A stretch of DNA of 7,686 nucleotides, from the NCBI GenBank assembly GCA_945874815.1, contig CAMCIE010000060.1, positions 1 through 7,686 of the forward strand, in the 5' to 3' direction. Position 1 is the first letter of the stretch, and every line of letters starts with the position of its first letter. The translations under genes and the position numbers were made by a program. This document shows positions 1 through 6,042 of this stretch, piece after piece. This DNA is from an uncultured Bacteroidales bacterium (GTDB lineage: Bacteria; Bacteroidota; Bacteroidia; Bacteroidales; UBA932). A model generated the notes under the pieces. That model saw nothing but the letters and a program-made list of their open reading frames with translations, did no database searches and was not told the DNA's origin.

Positions 1-150
<150 letters not shown>

Positions 151-325
151 CGTATCGGATACGTCTTTTTCGCGACGGTCAGTTGAATGACGGTGATAAG
201 AGATGTATAAGAAGAATAAGCCAGAAAAAAAGTAGTGACAGCCTTGGACGGCAATCATGAAGTTATGGATTAGAATCGAAGACATTCCGCGAGGGATGTG
301 AGAGTTACTCTCTCAATTGACATAC
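151..325 (+). other. 23S-5S internal transcribed spacer
   Basis: This transcribed spacer of about 175 bases separates 23S from 5S rRNA. I see no tRNA in it. It has several small inverted repeats. CGTATC/GATACG lies at 151-163. At 282-299, ACATTCC and GGGATGT form a 7-bp stem (one G-U pair) closed by a GCGA tetraloop of the GNRA type. GAGAG/CTCTC at 300-312 lies just before 5S. TCTTCTT near 143-149 can also pair with AAGAAGA near 209-215. Such stems are plausible RNase processing sites in the precursor, but that role is inferred. The left boundary depends on the uncertain 23S end. Confidence 0.75.
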
Positions 326-437
<112 letters not shown>

Positions 438-444
438 TTTTTTG

Positions 445-479
445 AACACCCTGATATCTTACGATGTCAGGGTGTTTTT
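445..479 (+). terminator. Intrinsic terminator of the rRNA operon
   Basis: A 14-bp stem (AACACCCTGATATC at 445-458 with GATGTCAGGGTGTT at 463-476, one G-U pair) surrounds a TTAC loop and runs into T residues to 479. This is a strong Rho-independent terminator for the plus-strand rRNA operon. It touches the 3' end of the convergent esterase gene, whose stop codon is at 481-483. In the minus direction the hairpin is followed by C and then A residues, not U, so it should terminate well only on the plus strand. Confidence 0.9.
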
Positions 480-480
480 G

Positions 481-1389
481 TTATTTGCGTATCTTGTTGA
501 GCCAATTAATGAAAAATGGTTTCCAGTCGAATATTTCACCGTTATACTCAATTTCCTTGACACCGAAACCATGTCCCCCTGCCGGGAACTGATGATATTC
601 ATGAGGTATTCCTTTCTCGCTGAGTGCCTCATCAAGAATAACCGAATTGTGGTAATCTACTACCTTGTCATCTATGCTGTTCACAAGAAACACAGGACAA
701 CAATCATCAGGGATATGCTTTTCAAGTGACAGAGAATCACGAAGAGCAGCATTGTACATCTGCGTATCTCCCATCAAACCTCTCCTTGAACGTCTGTGAA
801 CATATCTTTTGTCGGTCATTGTAACAACAGGATAGATGGGAACAACAAAGTCCGGTCTCAAAGGTACGTTCACACTATAACCTTCTGATGCAAGAAACTC
901 ATCAGAGCAGAACTCTGCCGACATCATTGCCAGATGACCGCCGGCAGAAAATCCCATCACACCAACACAATCCGTATCAATGCCATATTCCTGAGCATTG
1001 GATCTCACCAATGAAATAGCCCTCTGGACATCCTCCAGCATTCTTGGGAACCTGTTTCCGTTATAAAGGTATCTTGATGGACAGGGAAAATTGAACGCTC
1101 CGGCTACCCTGTATTCCAGGACAAATGCAGCAAGGCCCTTGGAATTGAGCCAACGGGCAACATCGTGCCCTTCGTTTTTCTTGTCAAGCCAGAAATAGCT
1201 GCCACCGGGACAGACAATCACAGCCGTTGCTGCAGTATCTGCGTCTGATGGATAAGCAGTCATCACGACAGATTTGCGTCCCTTGCCATGTTTGTCCCAT
1301 ATCTTTATGGGTTTTGAAGCTGCATGACAACAAATACTGCCTGCCATCAGCCCCATGACTAAATATAATGTGAATGTTCTCTTTTTCAT
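481..1389 (-). CDS. Secreted alpha/beta-hydrolase, esterase-like
   Basis: The 302-residue protein is an alpha/beta-hydrolase resembling the acetyl-xylan and other carbohydrate esterases of gut Bacteroidota; the substrate cannot be read from the sequence. A signal peptide is visible (MKKR, a hydrophobic core to about residue 19, likely cut after CHA at 23). The cysteines there do not fit a lipobox, so it is probably periplasmic rather than a lipoprotein. CPGGSY at 60-65 is the oxyanion-hole strand motif. GFSAG at 146-150 is the nucleophile elbow with Ser148. Asp241 (or Asp240) in SIDDKVV and His273 in AGGHGFG complete the triad. Length and motifs look intact. It is transcribed towards the rRNA operon and divergently from aroB, with no shared pathway evident. 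The ATG at 1389 is chosen because it gives the signal peptide. There is no Shine-Dalgarno sequence. Confidence 0.88.
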   Translation of the reverse strand: MKKRTFTLYLVMGLMAGSICCHAASKPIKIWDKHGKGRKSVVMTAYPSDADTAATAVIVCPGGSYFWLDKKNEGHDVARWLNSKGLAAFVLEYRVAGAFNFPCPSRYLYNGNRFPRMLEDVQRAISLVRSNAQEYGIDTDCVGVMGFSAGGHLAMMSAEFCSDEFLASEGYSVNVPLRPDFVVPIYPVVTMTDKRYVHRRSRRGLMGDTQMYNAALRDSLSLEKHIPDDCCPVFLVNSIDDKVVDYHNSVILDEALSEKGIPHEYHQFPAGGHGFGVKEIEYNGEIFDWKPFFINWLNKIRK

Positions 1390-1438
1390 AAGCAGCGCAA
1401 GTTACCAACAAATTGAAATATGGTCAACATCTTTAATC

Positions 1439-1470
1439 CAAAATTATTATATTTGCGAGATTCGTTTAAA
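1439..1470 (-). promoter_or_regulatory. Predicted promoter of the esterase gene
   Basis: On the minus strand TAATTTTG (1446 down to 1439) matches the Bacteroidota -7 consensus TAnnTTTG. TTTA at 1470-1467 lies 20 bases upstream and matches three of four bases of the -33 TTTG box. This would give a 5' leader of roughly 40 bases before the ATG at 1389. The -7 box is separated by one base (1447) from the opposing -7 box of aroB, so the two promoters overlap. The motif match is seen directly; activity is inferred. Confidence 0.5.
1448..1455 (+). promoter_or_regulatory. Predicted -7 box of the aroB operon promoter
   Basis: TATATTTG matches the Bacteroidota -7 consensus TAnnTTTG. Transcription would start near 1460, leaving a leader of about 40 bases before aroB. 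I find no clear TTTG -33 box 19-20 bases upstream, so the promoter may be weak or need an activator. The adjacent esterase -7 box on the other strand makes simultaneous polymerase binding unlikely (inference). Confidence 0.5.
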
Positions 1471-1499
1471 AATAAACCTGAAATCAGCATATATCTGCC

Positions 1500-2606
1500 A
1501 TGGAAAATACAGGAATCTGCAACATAATTACCGAATCCGATCCATCTGGAAATGCCTTGATGGCTGCCCTGGGGCAATACAAGCATATCTTTGCAGTAGC
1601 TGACGGCAATGTCCTGGATAAATCCTCATTCCTGCGCTCAATGGCCAATGGATTGGCTGCCAGAGGCATACCTGTGCTGACAATTAATGCATCAGAACAG
1701 GGCAAAGTCATGGACACCGTACTGGAAATATGCACCTGGCTGCTTGAAAATGGAGCAGACAGAGATGCATTGGTTCTGGCAATCGGAGGGGGCATCACCA
1801 CAGACATGACAGGATTTGCGGCTTCAATCTACAAACGCGGAGTCAGTTTCGCCTATGTCCCTACCACCCTGCTTGCCCAGGTAGATGCAGCAATAGGAGG
1901 TAAAACAGGGGTTAACTTTGATAAATACAAGAACATACTCGGGATTATCAGACAGCCGGAATTCACTTATCTGAACCCTCATGTATTGCAAAGCCTTCCG
2001 AGGCGAGATTTCTTGTCCGGAGCTGCGGAAATGCTCAAAACATTCATAATCAGCGATAACGGCAACTATGCCAAAGCCTGCGACTATATATCTTCAGACA
2101 ACAATGATATCGCATCTCTCGAAGAACTGATTGAAGCCGCAGCCCGCGTCAAGGCAGAAGTGGTTTCATGCGACCAATTCGAGAAGGGACGCAGGAGGCT
2201 ACTGAATCTCGGTCATACCTTCGCCCATGCCATCGAAACACTTGCGCGCCGAAGGGCAGAAGAAATGACACCTTCGCAGGCCGGGTCACAAGCTCCGGAA
2301 TACGACATCACCCATGGAGAAGCCGTGTCGATGGGAATAATTATGGCTGCCCGTCTTGCAGAAGCCGTTTCGGCAGAAAACGAAGATATTATTGTGGAAA
2401 AAGGGCTCGCAGCAACTCTGGAAGCCGATTTCCGTGCTTGCAAGATGCCGGTTGACTGTCCGTTCACAATAGAGGAGATGGCACCAATCATGAAAAAGGA
2501 CAAAAAAGCCGAGGATGGAATCATCCATTTTGTCCTGCCGCTGTCCATCGGAAATGTAATTACCCTTGACCTTACTGCAACCCACGTTGCGGAATTAATG
2601 AAATAG
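1500..2606 (+). CDS. aroB: 3-dehydroquinate synthase
   Basis: AroB converts DAHP to 3-dehydroquinate, step 2 of the shikimate pathway, in the cytoplasm with NAD and a divalent metal. The 368 residues are close to the family norm (362 in E. coli). The NAD-binding glycine loop is GGGITTDMTGF at 96-106. PTTLLAQVDAAIGGKTG at 121-137 is the conserved substrate and cofactor segment. The metal ligands are Glu177 (GAAEMLK), His239 (NLGHTFAHAIE) and His272 (HGEAV). KKDKK is at 332-336. Two oddities: the G loop has Thr-Thr where GGGVVGD is classic, and 33 residues separate His239 from His272 against 17 in E. coli, a 16-residue insertion rich in Arg, Glu, Ser and Ala. Both may be lineage traits. It leads a tight cluster, with its stop 3 bases before the aroD-aroA start. 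No Shine-Dalgarno sequence is seen. Confidence 0.95.
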   Translation: MENTGICNIITESDPSGNALMAALGQYKHIFAVADGNVLDKSSFLRSMANGLAARGIPVLTINASEQGKVMDTVLEICTWLLENGADRDALVLAIGGGITTDMTGFAASIYKRGVSFAYVPTTLLAQVDAAIGGKTGVNFDKYKNILGIIRQPEFTYLNPHVLQSLPRRDFLSGAAEMLKTFIISDNGNYAKACDYISSDNNDIASLEELIEAAARVKAEVVSCDQFEKGRRRLLNLGHTFAHAIETLARRRAEEMTPSQAGSQAPEYDITHGEAVSMGIIMAARLAEAVSAENEDIIVEKGLAATLEADFRACKMPVDCPFTIEEMAPIMKKDKKAEDGIIHFVLPLSIGNVITLDLTATHVAELMK

Positions 2607-2609
2607 AAT

Positions 2610-4724
2610 ATGATTTGTACAACCATACAGAACAAGAGTTTTGAAGACGTGCTTGATATCCTCCGTCAGTGTGAAATGGCTGAAATAAGGCTGGATTCAT
2701 GCAAGATGACAATGGCACAGATAGACGAATGCTTCTCGTCAGATGTCCCTCTGGTCGCAACGTGCAGGATAGACACGCTCATCAGGACCGAGCCAAGCCT
2801 GTCTGACGGGAATCTTACAGAAGAAAGCCGTCAGATCAGAGCTGCCCAGATGGCTGAAAAACGCCTTTGCAGGGCAGTGGAGGCCGGTGCGAGGTATGTT
2901 GACGTGGAAATAGAAGCACCCAAGCAAATGTCCAAAAGAGTACGCCAGTGCGCCCATGAAAACGGAACTGTATTCATCCGTTCGTACCATGACTTCAATC
3001 GCACCGCTTCAACCGAAGAACTGGAGTCCATGGTTGACAAATGCCGTTTCCACGGAGCAGACATCGTGAAAATGGTCACTACGGCATCTTCCACCGAGGA
3101 CTGCACACGCGTCATGTCTCTGTATCAGAAATATGGGGCAAAAGGCCGTCTGATTGCATTCTGCATGGGAGAAGCAGGCAGCCAGACACGTATGGACTGC
3201 CTTGCCCTCGGTTCACCATATACGTATGCGGCTCTTACGGAAGAAGATGCGGCAGCTCCCGGACAATGGCCGGCTGCACTGATGAAACAGACTTTGTACG
3301 GAAATTTCTGCTTCGGCGGCAGAAAACTTTCTGATACCCTTACGCTTGAAACAATCAATGCTGTAAAGATGCCTGTTTCAAAGAGTTATGCCCAGAGAGC
3401 GATTATTGCGGCTGCTCTTGCCGACGGAGTCTCGCATCTGCGCGGTTATTCTTCATGCGGGGACAATGAGGCAGCCTTGAATGTGGCCAGAGCACTGGGA
3501 GCAGAAGTTGAGCGCAATGGCAATGAGTTGACAATCAAAGGAATATCCGCATCACTTGGCTCACTTGACCTGTCCGAACTCTTTGTTGGCGAATCAGGCC
3601 TGCTCACCAGGATGATGATTCCTCTCCTTGCCCAGCTTACAAACGGAGATATACTGGTCAAAGGAGAGAAAACCCTTTTGGGACGCCCTCTGACAGGTGC
3701 TTTGGAAATCATGCAGGCTTTCGGCTCGTCATTGACCAATGAAGCCCCTGAAAACCAAGACCTTGCAGCGGTCAAAGTCCCTTTGGCCATTCACGGCTCC
3801 CTTTCAGGTGGCAAAGCGGAAGTGTCAGGAAAACATGGCTCGCAGCTTATTTCAGGCCTGCTGATGGCCTTGCCTTTCGGTCAGAAGAACTCGACCCTGA
3901 CCGTGACAGGACCGAAGAGCATTCCATATATGTTCATAACCCTGGAGGTACTCAAGAAATTCGGAATCAAGATAGCCAACGAGATGCTCGGAGGACGCGA
4001 CTTCCTGGAGTCTGACGGAGACTGGTCTCTTTGTACGGAACTGGTATTCAAGATTAAAGCCGGTCAGAAATACAAAGCCGCAGACATTGACCTTGAGGGT
4101 GACTGGAGCGCAGCTGCCAATTTCCTTGTCCTTGGGTCGCTCTTTGGAAAAGTGGAAATAGACGGATTGGATACAACTTCACTTCAGGCAGACCTGTCCA
4201 TCATGGACATCCTGATGGATGCCGGAGCCAGCCTGTCGCAGACAGACGGAAAGACTGGCCGCATCACCGCCCAAAGGGCACCGCTCAATGCATTTGAAGT
4301 GGATGCATCCAATTGCCCGGACCTCTTCCCGATTATATCCGTTCTTGCTGCGTTCTGCAGCGGAACCAGCCGGATTGCAGGAGTGGGCCGTCTGTCAAAT
4401 AAGGAAAGTGACAGGGCGGGAGCAATCCTGGAGATGCTCACAAAGATGGGAGTGAATGCATCTGTCGAGGGGGATGTGCTTGTAATTGAGGGATATACGC
4501 TTGCTCAGCGCCTTTTGGCCCATGCGGGATCCTCCCAAACCGCTACCAAATGCCCGGGACTGCTCAAAGGAGGCAAATTCACCTCTCACCATGACCACAG
4601 GATGGCGATGGCATTGAAAGTGGCGGAACTCGGGGCAGACAGTCCGGTAGAGATTGATGACTGCCTGTGCGTGGGCAAATCATTCCCGGATTTCTTTGAA
4701 ACTTTTACCTCAGCCCTCGCCTGA
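2610..4724 (+). CDS. aroDA: Bifunctional 3-dehydroquinate dehydratase (type I)/EPSP synthase
   Basis: One 704-residue frame joins two shikimate enzymes. Residues 1 to about 229 are a type I dehydroquinate dehydratase (step 3): EIRLD at 25-29, TCR with Arg53, DVE at 98-100, His127 in SYHDF, Schiff-base Lys154 in ADIVKMV, Arg194, and APGQ with Gln219. The residue matching Ser232 of the Salmonella enzyme is Ala215. Residues about 240-704 are EPSP synthase (step 6): SKS at 257-259 with Lys258, Arg263, GESGLLTR at 327-334 where NAGTAMR is usual, Ser411-Gln412, SIPY at 437-440, PDLFP at 570-574, KESDR at 598-602, DHR at 662-664 and Lys690 in GKSFPDFF. Both active sites look complete. The linker is only about 10 residues, with no stop or frameshift. 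The start lies 3 bases after the aroB stop, suggesting translational coupling. aroDA is a descriptive symbol, not an established name. Confidence 0.93.
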   Translation: MICTTIQNKSFEDVLDILRQCEMAEIRLDSCKMTMAQIDECFSSDVPLVATCRIDTLIRTEPSLSDGNLTEESRQIRAAQMAEKRLCRAVEAGARYVDVEIEAPKQMSKRVRQCAHENGTVFIRSYHDFNRTASTEELESMVDKCRFHGADIVKMVTTASSTEDCTRVMSLYQKYGAKGRLIAFCMGEAGSQTRMDCLALGSPYTYAALTEEDAAAPGQWPAALMKQTLYGNFCFGGRKLSDTLTLETINAVKMPVSKSYAQRAIIAAALADGVSHLRGYSSCGDNEAALNVARALGAEVERNGNELTIKGISASLGSLDLSELFVGESGLLTRMMIPLLAQLTNGDILVKGEKTLLGRPLTGALEIMQAFGSSLTNEAPENQDLAAVKVPLAIHGSLSGGKAEVSGKHGSQLISGLLMALPFGQKNSTLTVTGPKSIPYMFITLEVLKKFGIKIANEMLGGRDFLESDGDWSLCTELVFKIKAGQKYKAADIDLEGDWSAAANFLVLGSLFGKVEIDGLDTTSLQADLSIMDILMDAGASLSQTDGKTGRITAQRAPLNAFEVDASNCPDLFPIISVLAAFCSGTSRIAGVGRLSNKESDRAGAILEMLTKMGVNASVEGDVLVIEGYTLAQRLLAHAGSSQTATKCPGLLKGGKFTSHHDHRMAMALKVAELGADSPVEIDDCLCVGKSFPDFFETFTSALA

Positions 4725-4742
4725 ACTTGAAACTTGCAACGG

Positions 4743-4759
4743 GGCCCGACCAACGGGCC
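4743..4759 (+). other. GC-rich hairpin in the aroDA-aroC gap
   Basis: GGCCCG at 4743-4748 and CGGGCC at 4754-4759 form a perfect 6-bp stem around a 5-base loop, in the 63-base gap between aroDA and aroC. It is followed by GGAACAAACAT rather than a T-tract, so it is not a normal intrinsic terminator. It could affect mRNA processing or stability, or reduce aroC translation, but nothing shows which. Confidence 0.35.
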
Positions 4760-4787
4760 GGAACAAACATACGAAACATTTGAAGCA

Positions 4788-5807
4788 ATGAATACTTTTG
4801 GAAGAAATTTCCGCGTCAGCATATTCGGAGAATCTCACGGACCTCAGATAGGCATCGTCCTGGACGGCGTGCCTGCCGGAATCCAGTTGTCGGAAGAAGA
4901 CCTGATGGCCGACATCCTCCGCAGGAAAAGCGGAGCCAAAGGCACCACCCCGCGAATCGAGGCAGACCAGCCAAGCATAGTCAGCGGAGTCTATCAGGGC
5001 TATACTACAGGAGCCCCGCTTGCCATACTTTTCAACAATTCCAACACAAAGTCCAAGGATTACAGCATACTGCTCGATATGCCGCGTCCCGGTCATGCAG
5101 ACGTAGTCGCAGCCGTGAAATGGTTTTCCTTCCATGATTATCGCGGAGGCGGACATTTCTCAGGACGTATCACACTGCCTGTTGTGGCAGCCGGAGCAGT
5201 TGCCAGGAAAATTCTTGCAGCAGCAACGGCTTCAGATCAGACTCATGTGGAAATCAATGGCATTCAGGCAGAAATAACCGAACTTGGAGGCATTCCGAAG
5301 TCAGATTCAGACAAATGGCAGGATGCCCTTGACCAGGCGATCCGCGAAGGTGACTCTCTTGGTGCCATCGTTGAGTGCAAGGTCGAAGGTCTTGACATAG
5401 GATATGGCGAACCGTTCTGGGACAGTGTGGAATCCATGATTTCCCATGCTGTTTTTGCAATCCCCGGAGTCCGTGGAATTGAGTTCGGAGACGGTTTCGG
5501 GGCGGCAAGAATGAAAGGCTCTGAGCATAATGACCCTTTAGGAGAGGATATGACGCCGCTGAAGAACGGAGCCGGCGGAGTGAACGGAGGAATTTCCAAT
5601 GGTGCTCCTGTGGTTTTCAGGGTGGCATTCAAACCGACATCAAGCATACGCAAGGAACAAACGACATGGAATGTGGCCAAGGATGCTCCCGATGTACTCT
5701 CCGTTCCGGGAAGGCATGATGTATGTTTTGCCCTGAGGGCTCCGGTGGTGGTGGAGGCAATGACGGCCATCGTACTGGCAGACCTCGCCCTTGTCAGGAA
5801 CCGCTGA
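4788..5807 (+). CDS. aroC: Chorismate synthase
   Basis: AroC converts EPSP to chorismate, step 7 and the last of the shikimate pathway, using reduced FMN. The start is taken at ATG 4788 because family members begin MNTFGxxFRVxxFGESHG; an in-frame TTG at 4734 would add 18 residues that match nothing. Visible motifs are GESHG at 14-18 with His17, RPGHAD at 100-105 with His103, GGGHFSGR at 120-127, NGGISNGAP at 266-274 and GRHDVCFALRAPVVVEAM at 308-325. GGGHFSGR replaces the GGGRxSARET of enterobacterial enzymes, a variant I recall from other phyla as well. At 339 residues it is shorter than the 361 of E. coli, ending soon after the last conserved helix. It is probably cotranscribed with aroB and aroDA. 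Confidence 0.95.
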   Translation: MNTFGRNFRVSIFGESHGPQIGIVLDGVPAGIQLSEEDLMADILRRKSGAKGTTPRIEADQPSIVSGVYQGYTTGAPLAILFNNSNTKSKDYSILLDMPRPGHADVVAAVKWFSFHDYRGGGHFSGRITLPVVAAGAVARKILAAATASDQTHVEINGIQAEITELGGIPKSDSDKWQDALDQAIREGDSLGAIVECKVEGLDIGYGEPFWDSVESMISHAVFAIPGVRGIEFGDGFGAARMKGSEHNDPLGEDMTPLKNGAGGVNGGISNGAPVVFRVAFKPTSSIRKEQTTWNVAKDAPDVLSVPGRHDVCFALRAPVVVEAMTAIVLADLALVRNR

Positions 5808-5839
5808 ACAGGGAACATAAATATCCCCGAATAAAAATA

Positions 5840-5871
5840 TTTGTAATTATGCCGCAAGTTTCATAAATTTG
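5840..5871 (+). promoter_or_regulatory. Bacteroidota-type promoter ahead of the M20 hydrolase and aspartokinase
   Basis: TTTG at 5840-5843 and TAAATTTG at 5864-5871 match the -33 and -7 boxes exactly, with a 20-base spacer. Transcription would begin near 5876-5880. It is the best promoter match I found in the window. It lies upstream of an intrinsic terminator, and there is no room for another promoter between that terminator and the next start codon. Confidence 0.65.
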
Positions 5872-5888
5872 TAGGTTGTAAAAGAAAA

Positions 5889-6017
5889 TGTATAAGATGA
5901 CTTTCTCCAAACGCAATTCCAAGTGCATAAAACAGGATTATATTCTGTTTGGGGATTTTGTTGTCAATATGGTTCGATAAATTGAATTATAGCAATATAA
6001 GGCAGTCCCCTTTGTGA
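5889..6017 (+). CDS. Possible 42-residue leader peptide or small protein
   Basis: An ATG about 10 bases after the predicted transcription start opens a 42-codon frame that ends with TGA inside the loop of the downstream terminator. It begins MYKMTFSKRNSKCI, then has a hydrophobic stretch IIFCLGILLSIWF at about 17-29 and a polar tail. The first 18 codons include 2 Met, 3 Lys, 1 Thr, 2 Asn and 3 Ile, all amino acids of the aspartate family, and an aspartokinase gene lies downstream. That would suit a leader peptide whose translation controls the attenuator. It could equally be chance, because AT-rich DNA favours Lys, Asn and Ile codons. No ribosome-binding site or homolog supports it. Confidence 0.2.
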
Positions 6018-6030
6018 GACTGCCTTTTTT
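5999..6030 (+). terminator. Intrinsic terminator just upstream of the M20 hydrolase gene
   Basis: AAGGCAGTC at 5999-6007 pairs perfectly with GACTGCCTT at 6018-6026 around a 10-base loop, and T residues continue to 6030. It ends 12 bases before the ATG at 6043. It may end the aroB-aroDA-aroC transcript about 200 bases after aroC, act as an attenuator for the following genes, or do both. Its 5' arm can alternatively pair with 5951-5957. Confidence 0.85.
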
Positions 6031-6042
6031 GTGGTTTGAAAT

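Larger units (their letters stand above)
5878..6042 (+). promoter_or_regulatory. Candidate attenuator leader RNA
   Basis: This is the predicted 5' leader between the promoter and the start of the M20 hydrolase. Two sets of pairings compete. In one, TCTCCAAAC (5905-5913) pairs with GTTTGGGGA (5947-5955), 9 bp with one G-U, and the downstream terminator is free to form. In the other, AAACAG (5930-5935) pairs with CTGTTT (5945-5950), and GGGGATT (5951-5957) can pair with AGTCCCC (6004-6010), which takes away part of the terminator's 5' arm. The complementarities are seen directly; switching is inferred. I do not recognise a known riboswitch class, including the lysine riboswitch. It could instead be a free-standing small RNA, or the 3' untranslated end of the aroC message. 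Confidence 0.45.

Noticed and set aside
151..325. tRNA gene in the 23S-5S spacer
   Set aside because: No GTTCGAATC-like T-loop or acceptor stem ending in CCA could be found.
445..479. Bidirectional terminator shared by the rRNA operon and the esterase
   Set aside because: The stem is symmetric, but on the minus strand it is followed by C and A residues rather than U, so intrinsic termination is expected only for the rRNA operon.
442..729. Plus-strand reading frame of 95 codons after 5S
   Set aside because: It begins in the rRNA terminator and runs antisense to the well-supported esterase gene.
1318..1389. Esterase as a lipoprotein, because of two Cys near the signal peptide end
   Set aside because: The residues before Cys20 are G-S-I, which do not fit the lipobox L-[AST]-[GA]-C. 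A signal peptidase I site after CHA fits better.
4734..4787. An upstream TTG start that would lengthen chorismate synthase by 18 residues
   Set aside because: The extension (MQRGPTNGPEQTYETFEA) resembles no part of the family and spans the intergenic hairpin. The ATG at 4788 gives the standard MNTFG start.
5811..5828. Terminator directly after aroC
   Set aside because: GGGA/TCCC gives only a 4-bp stem with a 9-base loop and is followed by CGAATAAAAAT, not a T-tract.
5878..6042. Known lysine, SAM or T-box leader upstream of the hydrolase and aspartokinase
   Set aside because: The predicted leader of about 150 bases shows none of the conserved cores I know for these classes, so I left the element unnamed. 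A covariance-model search (Infernal against Rfam) would settle it.
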